This document shows, piece after piece, positions 18,734 to 28,269 of a stretch of 64,000 bases of DNA (within the stretch, counting starts at the first letter, position 1; the number at the start of each line of letters is the position of its first letter). This DNA comes from Luteimonas yindakuii. Its GTDB lineage: Bacteria > Pseudomonadota > Gammaproteobacteria > Xanthomonadales > Xanthomonadaceae. The notes under the pieces were generated by a model. That model did no database searches and was not told the origin of the DNA. It saw only the letters and a program-made list of their open reading frames with translations. The stretch is from assembly GCF_004803715.2 (NCBI RefSeq), contig NZ_CP039383.2, positions 1,984,001 through 2,048,000 on the forward strand, read 5' to 3'. Position numbers and translations under genes: made by a program.

Positions 18734-19144
18734 ATGCAGACGTTCGAACGCATCCGCAGCCAGCTGCGCAGCGCGGACTTCCATATCACCATGCAGGAGC
18801 CGTACGTGGTCTGCGTGGAACTGTCGCTGGAGCAGGGACGTCGCCACCAGGCGATCTTCCTGTCGGAACTGCATGACGACGACGGCCGCGAGTACCTGCG
18901 CGTCAGCACCGCGGTCGCGCCGATCACCGGCGTCGATCCACGTCGCGCGCTGGCGTTCAACTGGCAGAGCCGGGTGGGTTATCTCGCCATCGGCGAACTC
19001 GACGGCGTGCCGTATCTGCAGCTGTGCGAGAACCGCCCCTACGACTGCCTCGATGCCGCGGAACTGTCGCGGCTGGTACTGGAGATCGGCGGCATGGGCG
19101 ACCGTCTGGAACGCGAGCTGTCGGCGGATGGCGATCTGCTGTAG
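18734..19144 (+). CDS. Hypothetical protein, 136 residues, acidic
   Basis: I do not recognise the family with certainty. The protein is soluble, acidic and about 15 kDa, with alternating strand- and helix-like stretches. This shape resembles the small CesT/YbjN-type alpha-beta domains found in chaperones and signalling proteins. It has no signal peptide, membrane segment or catalytic motif. It is divergent from the ATL gene and convergent with the Pit transporter gene. The start ATG follows a GGGAGA sequence by 6 bases. Confidence 0.75.
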   Translation: MQTFERIRSQLRSADFHITMQEPYVVCVELSLEQGRRHQAIFLSELHDDDGREYLRVSTAVAPITGVDPRRALAFNWQSRVGYLAIGELDGVPYLQLCENRPYDCLDAAELSRLVLEIGGMGDRLERELSADGDLL

Positions 19145-19213
19145 AGCGGTGTCCCGACTTCGGCGGGGCGCACCCGGCCCGGCGTCCTGCTTCCGGGTCG
19201 TCCGCCGCCGTCC

Positions 19214-20341
19214 TTACGCCCAGCCCAGGCCCTGCAGCAGGCGGAACAGACCGTAGGCCATGCCGCCCGACATCGGGATGGTCAGGATCCACGCCCACAC
19301 CATCTTGTTCACCACGCCCCATTTGATGGCGTTGAGGCGCTTGGCCGTGCCCACGCCCATGATCGCCGATGAGATGTTGTGGGTGGTCGACACCGGGATG
19401 CCCAGCGACGACGCCGCCAGGATCACAGAAGCGGCGCTGGTTTCGGCAGCGAAGCCATGGATGGGATGCAGCTTGACCAGCTTGTGTCCCAGGGTCTTGA
19501 TGATCCGCCAGCCGCCCGCGGCGGTCCCCGCCGCCATCACCACCGCACAGGTGATCTTGATCCACAGGTCGATGCCGCCCTCGGTCAGGGCCTCTTCCGA
19601 GGGATGCAGGAAGCCCAGTGCCCACGGCAGGTTGTCCAGGGTGCCGGCCGCCTCGGCGCTGACCAGGGTCAGGGCCACGATGCCCATGGTCTTCTGCGCA
19701 TCGTTCATGCCGTGGGCAAAGCCCATGCCGGCGGCGCTGACGATCTGCGCCTTGCCGAAGAACCCGTTGACCCAGCGTGGCCGCGCCAGCCGTCGCAGCC
19801 AGCCCCCGGCCCTGGCCATCCCGGCGATGAGCGCGAACAGCACGCCCATCATCAGGAAGCCGGAGGTGAACCCGAGGACGGGCGAGCCCACCATCGGCAC
19901 GATCACCTTCCACAGCACGCCGGCGCTGCGCCAGATCTGTTCGGCCGGCTCGGACCAGATCACCACGTCGAAGTTCATCTCCGCCGCCGCCAGCGCGGCG
20001 CCGATCAGTCCGCCGATCAACGCGTGCGACGACGACGACGGCAGCCCGAACCACCAGGTGATCAGGTTCCATACGATGCCGCCCAGCAGCGCGCACAGGA
20101 TCAGCTGCGAGCCGACGTCGACCACCCCGGCGTTGATCAGCCCCGACGCGATGGTCTGGGCGACCGCCGTACCCGCCAGTGCGCCGATCAGGTTCATCGA
20201 CGCGGCCAGGCCCACGGCCTGCATCGGCGTCAGCACCTTGGTGGCGACGACGGTGGCGATGGAGTTGGCGGTGTCGTGGAAGCCGTTGATGTACTCGAAC
20301 ACCAGCGCGGTCAGCACCACGATCAGGACGAGGGTCAGCAT
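19214..20341 (-). CDS. pit: Low-affinity inorganic phosphate transporter, Pit family
   Basis: Moves phosphate, probably as metal-phosphate, with protons into the cell. It has 375 residues and about ten membrane helices. The two internal repeats each carry the family motif: GFHDTANSIATVVATK near residue 20 and GFAHGMNDAQKTMG near residue 210. The third conserved block VSTTHNISSAIMG is also present. It lies 56 bases downstream of the DUF47 gene, its usual partner, and is probably co-transcribed with it. Confidence 0.95.
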   Translation of the reverse strand: MLTLVLIVVLTALVFEYINGFHDTANSIATVVATKVLTPMQAVGLAASMNLIGALAGTAVAQTIASGLINAGVVDVGSQLILCALLGGIVWNLITWWFGLPSSSSHALIGGLIGAALAAAEMNFDVVIWSEPAEQIWRSAGVLWKVIVPMVGSPVLGFTSGFLMMGVLFALIAGMARAGGWLRRLARPRWVNGFFGKAQIVSAAGMGFAHGMNDAQKTMGIVALTLVSAEAAGTLDNLPWALGFLHPSEEALTEGGIDLWIKITCAVVMAAGTAAGGWRIIKTLGHKLVKLHPIHGFAAETSAASVILAASSLGIPVSTTHNISSAIMGVGTAKRLNAIKWGVVNKMVWAWILTIPMSGGMAYGLFRLLQGLGWA

Positions 20342-20397
20342 CGTGCGGGCTCCCGGCGCGCGGGCATGCGGAGGATCATTGGCGGTGCGCTCCCGGC

Positions 20398-21024
20398 TCA
20401 GGAATTCTTGAGGACGATCTCGTAGGCGACCACGCCCGCCTCGCGGCAGCGGTCGATCGCCTTTTCGAGGATCTCGAAGAACTCCTTGAGCAGGAACATC
20501 TGCACCGCGTCCAGGCGGCCGGAATAGATGTCGCGGTAGAGCTCGAGCATCAGCCGGTCGGCCTCGTTCTCCAGCGCGCGCAGCTCGTCGTTGAGCTGCT
20601 TCATCGGCTCGAGCTTCATCTTCGGCAGCAGCCGCACCATCTTCACCACCACGCCGGCGGCCTGTTCGAGCATCGCCGCGCGCGGGGCGAAGTCGATGTG
20701 CTCGAGCTGCTGCAGCGCCAGCGCATAGCGGTCGGCGAACTTCTCGATCTGCTTGGGAATCTTGTACAGCGCCGAACCCAGCGCCTCGATGTCCTCGCGT
20801 TCGATCGGGGTGATGAAGCTGTCCACCAGCGCCTGGCTGATCTTGTTGGAGGCCTCGCGCTCGCGCAGGCGCGCAAGCTTGAAGGCGTCCAGCGCGGGCG
20901 CGCGGTCGCTCTCGCGCAGCATGCGGTGCAGCGCGGTGGCGGCGTCGTGGGCGGCCTGGGCGGCCTCCTCGAGCAGCGAATAGAACTGGTTACCGCGGCC
21001 GAACATGGTTTGCAGGGAGAACAT
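20398..21024 (-). CDS. DUF47 / PhoU-like Pit accessory protein
   Basis: A 208-residue all-helical cytoplasmic protein of the TIGR00153/DUF47 family, related to PhoU. Genes of this family sit next to pit genes and are thought to regulate the transporter. The sequence has the typical start MFSLQTMFG and a helical body with several charged repeats. The ATG at 21024 is preceded by a purine-rich stretch, and a CATAAT -10 box lies at 21078-21083. It is the first gene of the pit operon. Confidence 0.92.
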   Translation of the reverse strand: MFSLQTMFGRGNQFYSLLEEAAQAAHDAATALHRMLRESDRAPALDAFKLARLREREASNKISQALVDSFITPIEREDIEALGSALYKIPKQIEKFADRYALALQQLEHIDFAPRAAMLEQAAGVVVKMVRLLPKMKLEPMKQLNDELRALENEADRLMLELYRDIYSGRLDAVQMFLLKEFFEILEKAIDRCREAGVVAYEIVLKNS

Positions 21025-21257
21025 TCGCAGCTGCCTCGCGAAAGCCCGGAACGGAAGGCCGGGCGCGTCGGGCGCGAATTATGACGTTTTCATTGCATGG
21101 ATGGGGCATTGACACATCGGCCACGGTCGGGGGTCCGCCAATCCGGAAGCTGCAGGCCAACCGGCGTGCCCGGAGGTCGGCCCCGGCCCGCTGCGTGATC
21201 GCCCACCCGCTGCGGTGCGCCACGCCATTTCCCCATCCACGGCGCGCTCACGCCCGC

Positions 21258-21266
21258 TGGTATCAT
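21258..21266 (+). promoter_or_regulatory. Extended -10 promoter upstream of the CorC-type gene
   Basis: TG-G-TATCAT forms an extended -10 box. Transcription would start near 21273, giving a leader of about 100 bases before the ATG at 21374. Confidence 0.5.
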
Positions 21267-21373
21267 GCGTTCCCGCGCACGACGCGCCCCGCGACCACGA
21301 TGGACGAAGACTCCAGTCCGCCGCCGAGACTCTCCGGCGGCCTCCCCGCCCTCCCCGATCAGGACTCCGGCCC

Positions 21374-22684
21374 ATGCTGGAACTGCTGATCGTCCTCTTC
21401 CTCATCGCCTGCAACGCGTTCTTCGCGCTGTCGGAGATGTCGGTGGTCACGTCCCGGAAGGGCCGCCTCAAGCAGCTGGCGCAGACGCATCGCACCGCGC
21501 GGCACGCCCTGGTGCTCGCCGAGCATCCGGAACGGTTCCTGTCGACTGTGCAGGTCGGCATCACCCTGATCGGCATCCTCACCGGCATGTTCGGCGGCGA
21601 TGCGATCGGCCGTTCCATCGGTGAATGGCTGCTTGGCGTGATTCCCGCCCTCGGCACCACCTCACACACCCTGGGCGTGGTGCTGGCGGTCAGCCTGATC
21701 ACCTTCCTCACCATCGTCTTCGGCGAACTGCTGCCGAAGCGGCTGGCACTGCTGGCGCCGGAGCGCCTGGCGTCGGTGGTGGCGCTGCCGATGATGTGGA
21801 TCTCGCGCGCCGCCGCGCCGGCCGTGTGGTTGCTCAGCGCAAGCGTGCGCAGCGTGCTGCGCCTGCTGCGGCTGGACCGCACCGAGGCCGCGCAGGTCAG
21901 CGAAGAGGAGATCCGCCTGCTGGTCAGCGAGGGCCACGAGCAGGGCGTCATCGACGATGCCGAGCGCAACATGATGAACCGGGTGCTCAACCTCGGTGAT
22001 CGCGATGCGGACAGCCTGATGACGCCGCGCACCCGCATCACCTGGCTCGATGCGGGGAAGAGCTTCGAGGAAAACCTGGCGACGATGCGCGCCACCCCGT
22101 TCTCGCGCTATCCCGTGCTGCGCGGCAGCGATGCCGACGTCATCGGCGTGCTCGAGGTGAAGTCGCTGATCGACCGCCTCGACGAACACGAGTTCGAGCT
22201 GTTCAAGTACCTGCGCGAGCCGCTGTTCGTCTCCGACTCGACGCCGGCGATGAAGCTGCTGGAGATCTTCCGCGAGGACCAGCAGTCGCTGGCACTGGTG
22301 GTGGACGAGTACGGCGACATCACCGGCCTGATCTCGGTCAACGACCTGCTGGAGGCGGTGATCGGGCGTACCCAGACCCGTGACGGTGCCGATGCCACGC
22401 CGCTGGTGGTGGCGCGCGAGGACGGCTCGCTGCTGGTCGACGGCGCACTGACGATCGACCACGTGCGCGAACTCTTGGGCGGCGGCGCGCTGCCCAACGA
22501 GGAGCTGCACGACTACCACACCGCCGCCGGCATGACGATCGCGCAGTTCGGGCGCATCCCGCACACCGGCGAGTCCTTCCAGTGGGCGGGCTGGCGCGTC
22601 GAGGTGGTGGATCTCGACGGTCCGCGCGTGGACAAGCTGCTGCTGCAGCGGCTGCCCGTGCAGGCGGTCGGCGATGACGGCTGA
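21374..22684 (+). CDS. CNNM/CBS/CorC_HlyC domain membrane protein (hemolysin family)
   Basis: A 436-residue protein of the YfjD/YtfL group, linked to magnesium or cation efflux and resistance. The first 140 residues form the CNNM (DUF21) membrane domain with 3-4 helices. Next come two CBS domains (about residues 200-325) that bind adenosyl nucleotides, then a CorC_HlyC domain at the C-terminus. The start MLELLIVL begins the first membrane helix; the longer upstream frame is unlikely. The stop overlaps the next gene by 11 bases. Confidence 0.9.
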   Translation: MLELLIVLFLIACNAFFALSEMSVVTSRKGRLKQLAQTHRTARHALVLAEHPERFLSTVQVGITLIGILTGMFGGDAIGRSIGEWLLGVIPALGTTSHTLGVVLAVSLITFLTIVFGELLPKRLALLAPERLASVVALPMMWISRAAAPAVWLLSASVRSVLRLLRLDRTEAAQVSEEEIRLLVSEGHEQGVIDDAERNMMNRVLNLGDRDADSLMTPRTRITWLDAGKSFEENLATMRATPFSRYPVLRGSDADVIGVLEVKSLIDRLDEHEFELFKYLREPLFVSDSTPAMKLLEIFREDQQSLALVVDEYGDITGLISVNDLLEAVIGRTQTRDGADATPLVVAREDGSLLVDGALTIDHVRELLGGGALPNEELHDYHTAAGMTIAQFGRIPHTGESFQWAGWRVEVVDLDGPRVDKLLLQRLPVQAVGDDG

Positions 22685-23309
22685 GGAACCTGCGGCACCG
22701 GCGTCCGACGCCGGCCTGCGGGCGCTGCTGGCCGCGTTCTCGATCGGCGATCCGGACGAGCTGCTGAAGCTGCGCGACCTGCTGGCCGGGCTCGGCAAGC
22801 GCGTGTTCGGCATGTTGCTGTGCGTGGCCGCCCTGCCCGCCTTCATCCCGATTCCCGGGCTGGCCGGCGCGATCAGCGGGCCGCTGGTGATGCTGGTGGG
22901 AGTGCAGCTGCTGATCGGGCTGCGCCGGCCGTGGCTGCCGCGCTTCATCGCCGACCGCGGGCCCCATCGCCACAGCCTGATGCGATTCGAGCGGCGCATC
23001 GCGCCGTGGCTGGCGCGGATCGAAAAGGTGGTGCGGCCGCGGATGCCGGTGGTGCTCGACAGTCGTCCCGGCACCATGTTCACCGGGCTGCTGCTGGTGG
23101 TGCTGGGGCTGCTGCTGGCGCTGCCGATCCCGTTCACCAACTACATTTTCGGCGTGCTGATGCTCGCCTATGCGCTGGCGCTGATCGAGCGCGACGGCGC
23201 CTTCATGCTGGTGTGCTGGGGCGCGGGGCTGATCGCGATCGCGGTGTTCGGAGTGCTGTCGGGAGCGCTGGCCGCGACCGCCGCGGACTGGGTCGACAGC
23301 CTGTTCTGA
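22674..23309 (+). CDS. ExoD family membrane protein (exopolysaccharide synthesis)
   Basis: A 211-residue membrane protein of the ExoD family, named for a Sinorhizobium gene needed for exopolysaccharide production and alkali tolerance; its biochemical role is unknown. It shows the family block LPAFIPIPGLAGAISG, four to five membrane helices and the LALPIPFTNYIFG segment. It overlaps the CorC-type gene by 11 bases, so it is translated in the same operon. Confidence 0.9.
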   Translation: MTAEEPAAPASDAGLRALLAAFSIGDPDELLKLRDLLAGLGKRVFGMLLCVAALPAFIPIPGLAGAISGPLVMLVGVQLLIGLRRPWLPRFIADRGPHRHSLMRFERRIAPWLARIEKVVRPRMPVVLDSRPGTMFTGLLLVVLGLLLALPIPFTNYIFGVLMLAYALALIERDGAFMLVCWGAGLIAIAVFGVLSGALAATAADWVDSLF

Positions 23310-23318
23310 CCGCGCGCC

Positions 23319-25445
23319 TCAACGGCACAGCGCGATCAGGTCCTCCAGCGGCATCGGGTGGCCCAGCCAGTAGCCCTGGGCGTAATCGCAGCCGCGCTCG
23401 CGCAGCAGGTCGGCCTGCCCTTCGGTCTCCACGCCTTCGGCGACCACCGTCATCCCCAGCGAATGGGCCATCGCGATGATCGCGGTGGTCAACGCCAGAT
23501 CGTCCGGGTTGCGCAACGCTTCGGCGATGAAGCTGCGATCGATCTTGACCCCGTCGATCGGCACGCGACGCAGGTGGCTCAGCCCGGAAAAGCCGGTGCC
23601 GAAGTCGTCGAGCCACACCTTCACCCCGCGGGCGCGCAACCGTCCGAGCAGCCCGCTGACCCGCAGTTCGTCGCCGATCACCGCGGTCTCGGTGAGCTCG
23701 AGGTGCAGCAGCGACGGCGGGTGGCCGGTCCCGGCGAGGATCTCTTCGACCTGCGCGGCGAAATCGCCTCCGCGCAGCTGCCGCGGCGACACGTTGACCG
23801 CGAGGAACAGCGCATCGGGCTGTCCGCATTCCGCGCGCCAGCGCACCGCATCGCGACAGGCGATGCGCAGCACCTGCGGCCCCAGCGTCTCGATCAGCCC
23901 GCCCTGCTCCGCCACCTCGATGAACACCGACGGCGCGACCATGCCGTGCTTCGGGTGTTGCCAGCGCAGCAGCACCTCCGCGCCCACCAGCCGGTTGGCG
24001 CGCATGTCGAACACCGGCTGGTAGGCCAGCGTCAGCTCGCCGCGGTCCCAGGCACCGCGCAGGTCCTGCTCGAGCTGCACGCGGCGCTCCACCGCCTGGT
24101 CCATCGCGCGGCTGTAGAAGCGGTAGCAGTTCTTGCCGGCAACCTTGGCCTGGTACATCGCGATGTCGCCGTTCTTCATCAACGCGGTCGCACCGCCGGC
24201 GTCGTCGGGGAACAACGTGATGCCGACCGAGATGCCCAGGTGCACCGGTCGCTCGCGGACAACGATCGGCCGCGACAGCTCCTCGACCAGCACGCCCGCG
24301 AGCAGTGACGCGGTCTCGCGCAGGTGCTGCCCGCGCTCGTCGCCCTCGAGCAGGATGACGAATTCGTCGCCGCCGAAACGCGACAGCGTGGCGCCGCCGC
24401 CGAAACGCTCCACGGTGTCGCGGATACGTTCGGAGAACTGCACCAGCACCTCGTCGCCGGCATCGTGGCCGAGGGTGTCGTTGACGCGCTTGAAGTCGTC
24501 GATATCGGCGAACAGCAGCGCCAGCCCGCGCGCCGCGCCGCCGGATTCGATCAGGCGCTGGTCGAGCACCTCGCGGAACGCAAGCCGGTTCGACAGCCCG
24601 GTCAGCGCATCTGTATAGGCCATCCGGCGCACGTCGCGATCATGCCGGCGGATGCTCTCGCTCATGCGGCGGAACGTCCGCACGAGGTCGCCGATCTCGT
24701 CGCGACGCCGGCTGTCGGCGACGTCGACGTTGAAGTTGCCGGTCTCGATCTCGCGTGCATAGCCCGCCAGCTGGCGGATCGGCCGCACCAGCGCGCGTTG
24801 CGCCAGCAGGCTCAACGCCACGCCGAGCAGCACCAGCCCGGCCAGCGAAAGCGTCACCCCCTGCAGGTGGCGTCCGCTGATTTCCTCCAGTGATCGGCTC
24901 AGGATCTCGTTGGCCGCCTGCTCGTCGGCGGCGACGTTCTGCAGCGAATAGCCCACGCGCAGCCCGCCCAGGCGCTCGTCCGCGAGCGAGATCGGCACCG
25001 CGATGTCGAGCACGTGTTCGTCGAACTGCACCAGCGGTGCGCGCGCCGCAAGCGCGGCGGCGGCGAACGGATCGTCCATGGCCTGGCCGAAGCTCATGAT
25101 GTCCTGCGAACCGTCATGCAGCACGTCGCCATCGGGCGAATAGACCACGACGTAGCTCACGTCGGGCTGCCTGCGGATGGTCGCAAGGATCTGCCCGATC
25201 GCCTCCAGATCGAAGTAATAGAGCGGGTTGACCAGTCCTTCGGCGACGCGCTCGACGGTGGCACGCCCCTGGTCGGCCAACCGCTTGTGCACCAGCGCGT
25301 GCATGGATTCGCGACTGTGGTCGAGCATCTCGCGCTGCATCGCGCCCTGGCGCTGCAGGATCAGCCCGACCACCGCCAGCGTGATCACGGTAGCCGCGAG
25401 GATCACCGTCAGGAGCCGCGCGTGAAGTCCGTAGCGCAGGCTCAC
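23319..25445 (-). CDS. Membrane GGDEF-EAL protein with periplasmic sensor and HAMP
   Basis: A 708-residue cyclic-di-GMP enzyme. Membrane helix 1 (about 9-29), a periplasmic domain to about 200, helix 2 (about 200-220) and a HAMP domain are followed by GGDEF and EAL domains. The cyclase motif RFGGDEF is intact, with no RxxD inhibitory site in front. The EAL domain keeps the metal and catalytic residues (AEVLLRW, NVSPRQL, ELTET, DDFGTGFS, KIDRSF, EGVET), so both activities are possible. It starts with GTG overlapping the stop of the PhnD-like gene (GTGA), so the two are coupled. Confidence 0.92.
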   Translation of the reverse strand: MSLRYGLHARLLTVILAATVITLAVVGLILQRQGAMQREMLDHSRESMHALVHKRLADQGRATVERVAEGLVNPLYYFDLEAIGQILATIRRQPDVSYVVVYSPDGDVLHDGSQDIMSFGQAMDDPFAAAALAARAPLVQFDEHVLDIAVPISLADERLGGLRVGYSLQNVAADEQAANEILSRSLEEISGRHLQGVTLSLAGLVLLGVALSLLAQRALVRPIRQLAGYAREIETGNFNVDVADSRRRDEIGDLVRTFRRMSESIRRHDRDVRRMAYTDALTGLSNRLAFREVLDQRLIESGGAARGLALLFADIDDFKRVNDTLGHDAGDEVLVQFSERIRDTVERFGGGATLSRFGGDEFVILLEGDERGQHLRETASLLAGVLVEELSRPIVVRERPVHLGISVGITLFPDDAGGATALMKNGDIAMYQAKVAGKNCYRFYSRAMDQAVERRVQLEQDLRGAWDRGELTLAYQPVFDMRANRLVGAEVLLRWQHPKHGMVAPSVFIEVAEQGGLIETLGPQVLRIACRDAVRWRAECGQPDALFLAVNVSPRQLRGGDFAAQVEEILAGTGHPPSLLHLELTETAVIGDELRVSGLLGRLRARGVKVWLDDFGTGFSGLSHLRRVPIDGVKIDRSFIAEALRNPDDLALTTAIIAMAHSLGMTVVAEGVETEGQADLLRERGCDYAQGYWLGHPMPLEDLIALCR

Positions 25446-26371
25446 TCGACCTCCTCGACCACGCGGGCAACCGCCCGGCGCAGATAGCCGAGGCCGGCTT
25501 CGTTGCGCGGATCCAGCGCGATGAAACGCGTGGTGCCGAAGAAATGCGCCAACGCCTCGCGTGCCGCTGGATCGTCCGCCGCCTGCAGCAGCACTTCGCG
25601 CAGGCGCGCGGCGACTGCCGGCTCCAGGTCGCCGCGGACCATTTCCAGGGCACGCGGGTACTCGCCGGTCTCGTGGATGATGCGCAGGTCGGGACGGAAG
25701 CTCGGCGACATGGTGGTCGGGCGCTCCCAGTCCAGGCTGCTCATTGCGCCGGCATCGACCAGTCCCTTGTGCACCCAGATGGCAATATTGCTTTCGGAAC
25801 GGGCGAGCACGAAGCCGACGCTGTCGGGGGTGCCATCCTCGGTCGGGGTCGGCAGCATCTCCATCGGCAGGCCGCGCTCGATCAGCTCCATCACCGGCAC
25901 GAAATAGGCGCTGGTGGATGCCCGGCTCTGCAGTGCGATGCTGCGCCCACGCAGGTCGTCCAGCCCGCTGACCCCGCTGTCGGTGCGCGCGAAGAACACC
26001 GTGTGGTAGCGGCTGACGCCGTTGCGTTCGGTCAGCAACAAGGGGCGCGCGCCGGCCTTGCGTTCGAGCAGCATCGCGCTGGCGGCGGTCTCGGTGAACC
26101 AGTCGACCCGCCCGCGGCGCAGGTAGCTCGCCATCTGCGCGGCATCGCGCGCCATCAGGATGCGGCCGCCGGTGATACCGACATCGCGCATCCGTGGCAC
26201 CACGTAATCGAGCAGTGGGCGCAGCTGTTCGTAATGCTGGCGCGGGTCGTCGCTGACGCGGCCCAGCACCAGTTCACGTGCCTGTGCGCCCGTGGCAGCG
26301 GCAAAGGCCACCAGGCACGCGAGCGCCAACCCGCAGATCAATCGGGGGATCGAGCGTCGTGCTGCGGGCAA
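25442..26371 (-). CDS. PhnD-like periplasmic binding protein
   Basis: A 309-residue periplasmic protein of the phosphate/phosphonate (PhnD) substrate-binding superfamily. It has a signal peptide ending near AQA (about residue 31) and the two-lobe blocks VDWFTETAASAM and DDLRGRSIALQSRASTSAYF. No ABC permease or ATPase gene is nearby. Instead the gene overlaps a membrane GGDEF-EAL gene by 4 bases, so it probably serves as a ligand sensor for that enzyme. The start is TTG at 26371; no ATG is available near it. Confidence 0.85.
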   Translation of the reverse strand: MPAARRSIPRLICGLALACLVAFAAATGAQARELVLGRVSDDPRQHYEQLRPLLDYVVPRMRDVGITGGRILMARDAAQMASYLRRGRVDWFTETAASAMLLERKAGARPLLLTERNGVSRYHTVFFARTDSGVSGLDDLRGRSIALQSRASTSAYFVPVMELIERGLPMEMLPTPTEDGTPDSVGFVLARSESNIAIWVHKGLVDAGAMSSLDWERPTTMSPSFRPDLRIIHETGEYPRALEMVRGDLEPAVAARLREVLLQAADDPAAREALAHFFGTTRFIALDPRNEAGLGYLRRAVARVVEEVE

Positions 26372-26447
26372 GTGGGACTCGAACGTGCGTGCGTTGGCGC
26401 CAGCCTAGCCGATGGCCTGCGGGCCCACAACGCGCACGTGGGCGTGC

Positions 26448-27233
26448 CTAATGCGCGTCTTCGTCGTCCGCGCGGGTGGCCGCCAGGCGGGCCATGCGCT
26501 GCGCATCGGCAAGCACGCCGCGCAGCAGCCGGACCTCGCGTTCGTCAGGCTGCGCGCGCAGGAACAGCCGCCTCAGCTTGTGCAGGGCAGCGTCCGGCGT
26601 GCGCCCCTTGTGGAAGTCGATCGCATCCAGCGTTTCAGCAAGCTGGCCGAAGAAGCCTTCCATCTGCGCGTGGCTGGCCGGTGGCTCGCGATGCCCGAGC
26701 GGCGACAAAACAGCCTCCCCGGTTCGACCTGCCAGTGCCGCGATGCGCACCTCGTATGCCAGCACCTGCACCGCCTGGGCGAGGTTGAGCGAGCTGTACT
26801 CGGGATTGGCCGGGATGTGCACGGCGGCGTGGCACAGCTGCAGCTCGTGGTTCTCCAGCCCGGTGCGTTCGCGACCGAACACCAGCGCGACCTCGCCATC
26901 GGCGGCCTGCGCCAGCGCCTGCGCCGCGGCTTCGCGCGGGGCCGATTGGGCCAGCGCGATGCGGCGGTCGCGCGCGGTGCACCCGGCAACCCAGCGGCAA
27001 TCGGCGATCGCATCGGCCAGGGTGTCGTGCAGGGTGGCGGATGCCAGCACGTCATCCGCCCCGGCAGCCATGGCCTCGGCTTCGGCATGCGGGAAGCGCT
27101 GCGGCGCGACCAGCGCAAGCCGCGACAGGCCCATCGTCTTCATCGCGCGCGCGGCCGCGCCGATGTTGCCCGGGTGTTGCGTGCCGACCAGCACGATGCG
27201 GATGCGTTCAGTTGCGGTGACGGCGGAATCCAT
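26448..27233 (-). CDS. trmJ: tRNA (cytidine/uridine-2'-O-)-methyltransferase TrmJ
   Basis: Methylates the ribose of nucleotide 32 in tRNA anticodon loops, using S-adenosylmethionine. The 261-residue protein has the SPOUT fold: the [23 protein letters not shown] start, the VFGRERTGL block and the knot segment [15 protein letters not shown]. The C-terminal extension fits TrmJ rather than shorter relatives. The ATG at 27233 follows a TACCAT box by exactly 7 bases, so the mRNA may be leaderless. Confidence 0.94.
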   Translation of the reverse strand: MDSAVTATERIRIVLVGTQHPGNIGAAARAMKTMGLSRLALVAPQRFPHAEAEAMAAGADDVLASATLHDTLADAIADCRWVAGCTARDRRIALAQSAPREAAAQALAQAADGEVALVFGRERTGLENHELQLCHAAVHIPANPEYSSLNLAQAVQVLAYEVRIAALAGRTGEAVLSPLGHREPPASHAQMEGFFGQLAETLDAIDFHKGRTPDAALHKLRRLFLRAQPDEREVRLLRGVLADAQRMARLAATRADDEDAH

Positions 27234-27250
27234 GGGGCCAATGGTAAACT
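27234..27250. promoter_or_regulatory. Interlocked divergent promoters of trmJ and suhB
   Basis: On the plus strand TG-G-TAAACT (27242-27250) forms an extended -10 box for suhB. On the minus strand TACCAT (27241-27246) is followed by 7 bases and the trmJ ATG. The two boxes overlap by two bases. The suhB leader would be about 63 bases and the trmJ leader none. Confidence 0.5.
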
Positions 27251-27320
27251 GCGCGACCGGCCACGACGCCGGCACGTTCTTTTTCCCTGTCGATCCCCAC
27301 CGCGCCCGGAGCTGTCCGCG

Positions 27321-28181
27321 ATGCTACAACCAGCCGTCAACATCATGGTCAAGGCGGCGCGCGCCGGCGGTAACGTGCTGCTGCGCCACATGCACCGGCT
27401 CGATGCCCTCAACGTGGTGGAGAAGGATCGCCTCGACTACGCAAGCGAAGTCGACGGCCTAGCCGAAGAGGCCATCGTCAAGGAACTGCGCCGTGCGCAC
27501 CCCGACTACGCCATCCTCGGCGAGGAAGGCGGCGTGCAGAAGGGCAAGGGCAGCGGCAGCCGCTATACCTGGGTGATCGATCCGCTCGACGGCACCAGCA
27601 ACTACCTGCGTGGGCTGCCGCACTGGTGCGTGTCGATCGCGCTGGTGGAGAACGGCGAACCGTTGCACGCGGTGATCTTCGATCCGCTGCGCAACGAGCT
27701 GTTCACCGCCAGCCGCGGTGCCGGCACCCAGCTCAACGAACGCCGCGTGCGCGTCGCCGAGCGCCGTGAACTTGCCGGTGCGATGCTCGCCACCGGTTTC
27801 GCGCCGCGCGAGCGCGCACGTGCCGGCGCACAGCTGGAATGCATCCGCGAACTGCTGCGCGACGCCGAGGACATCCGCCGCACCGGTTCGGCCGCGCTGG
27901 ACCTTGCATATACCGCCGCTGGCCGCGTCGATGGCTACTTCGAAGCCGGCGTAAAGCCCTGGGATATCGCGGCCGGCGTGCTGCTGGTGCGCGAAGCCGG
28001 CGGCAGCGTCTCCGACTTCAAGGGCGCATCCACCGACCCGATGGACGCGCGCGGCACTGCCAGCCGCCAGATCCTGGCCTCGAACGTGCGCCTGATCGAG
28101 CCGCTGCAGAAGGTCATCGTCGCGTCGGGCTACGCCGCCGCCTTCGGGCTGACCAGTGCCTCGAGCGCCGCGTCCGGGTAA
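27321..28181 (+). CDS. suhB: Inositol-1-monophosphatase / SuhB
   Basis: Dephosphorylates inositol monophosphate. In E. coli the same protein also joins rRNA antitermination complexes. The 286-residue protein has the metal-site motifs of the family: GEEGG, the [10 protein letters not shown] block and the C-terminal [15 protein letters not shown]. The start ATG at 27321 matches the family N-terminus. It is monocistronic and ends at a strong terminator. Confidence 0.95.
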   Translation: MLQPAVNIMVKAARAGGNVLLRHMHRLDALNVVEKDRLDYASEVDGLAEEAIVKELRRAHPDYAILGEEGGVQKGKGSGSRYTWVIDPLDGTSNYLRGLPHWCVSIALVENGEPLHAVIFDPLRNELFTASRGAGTQLNERRVRVAERRELAGAMLATGFAPRERARAGAQLECIRELLRDAEDIRRTGSAALDLAYTAAGRVDGYFEAGVKPWDIAAGVLLVREAGGSVSDFKGASTDPMDARGTASRQILASNVRLIEPLQKVIVASGYAAAFGLTSASSAASG

Positions 28182-28215
28182 GGACTCCGCCTCTTCGGCG
28201 AGGGATTACCGATAC

Positions 28216-28250
28216 GAAAAGACCGCGCCGAAGCGCGGTCTTTTCTTTTG
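28216..28250. terminator. Terminator between suhB and secF
   Basis: A 12-13-bp stem (28216-28228 with 28233-28245), a CGAA tetraloop and flanking AAAA and TTTT tracts. It can act for both convergent genes. Confidence 0.9.
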
Positions 28251-28269
28251 CGGTGCCGATGACGACCCG

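Noticed and set aside
21025..21110. A possible Pho box upstream of the DUF47-pit operon.
   Set aside because: Only partial CTGTCAT-like matches are visible, and the spacing of the two halves is wrong.
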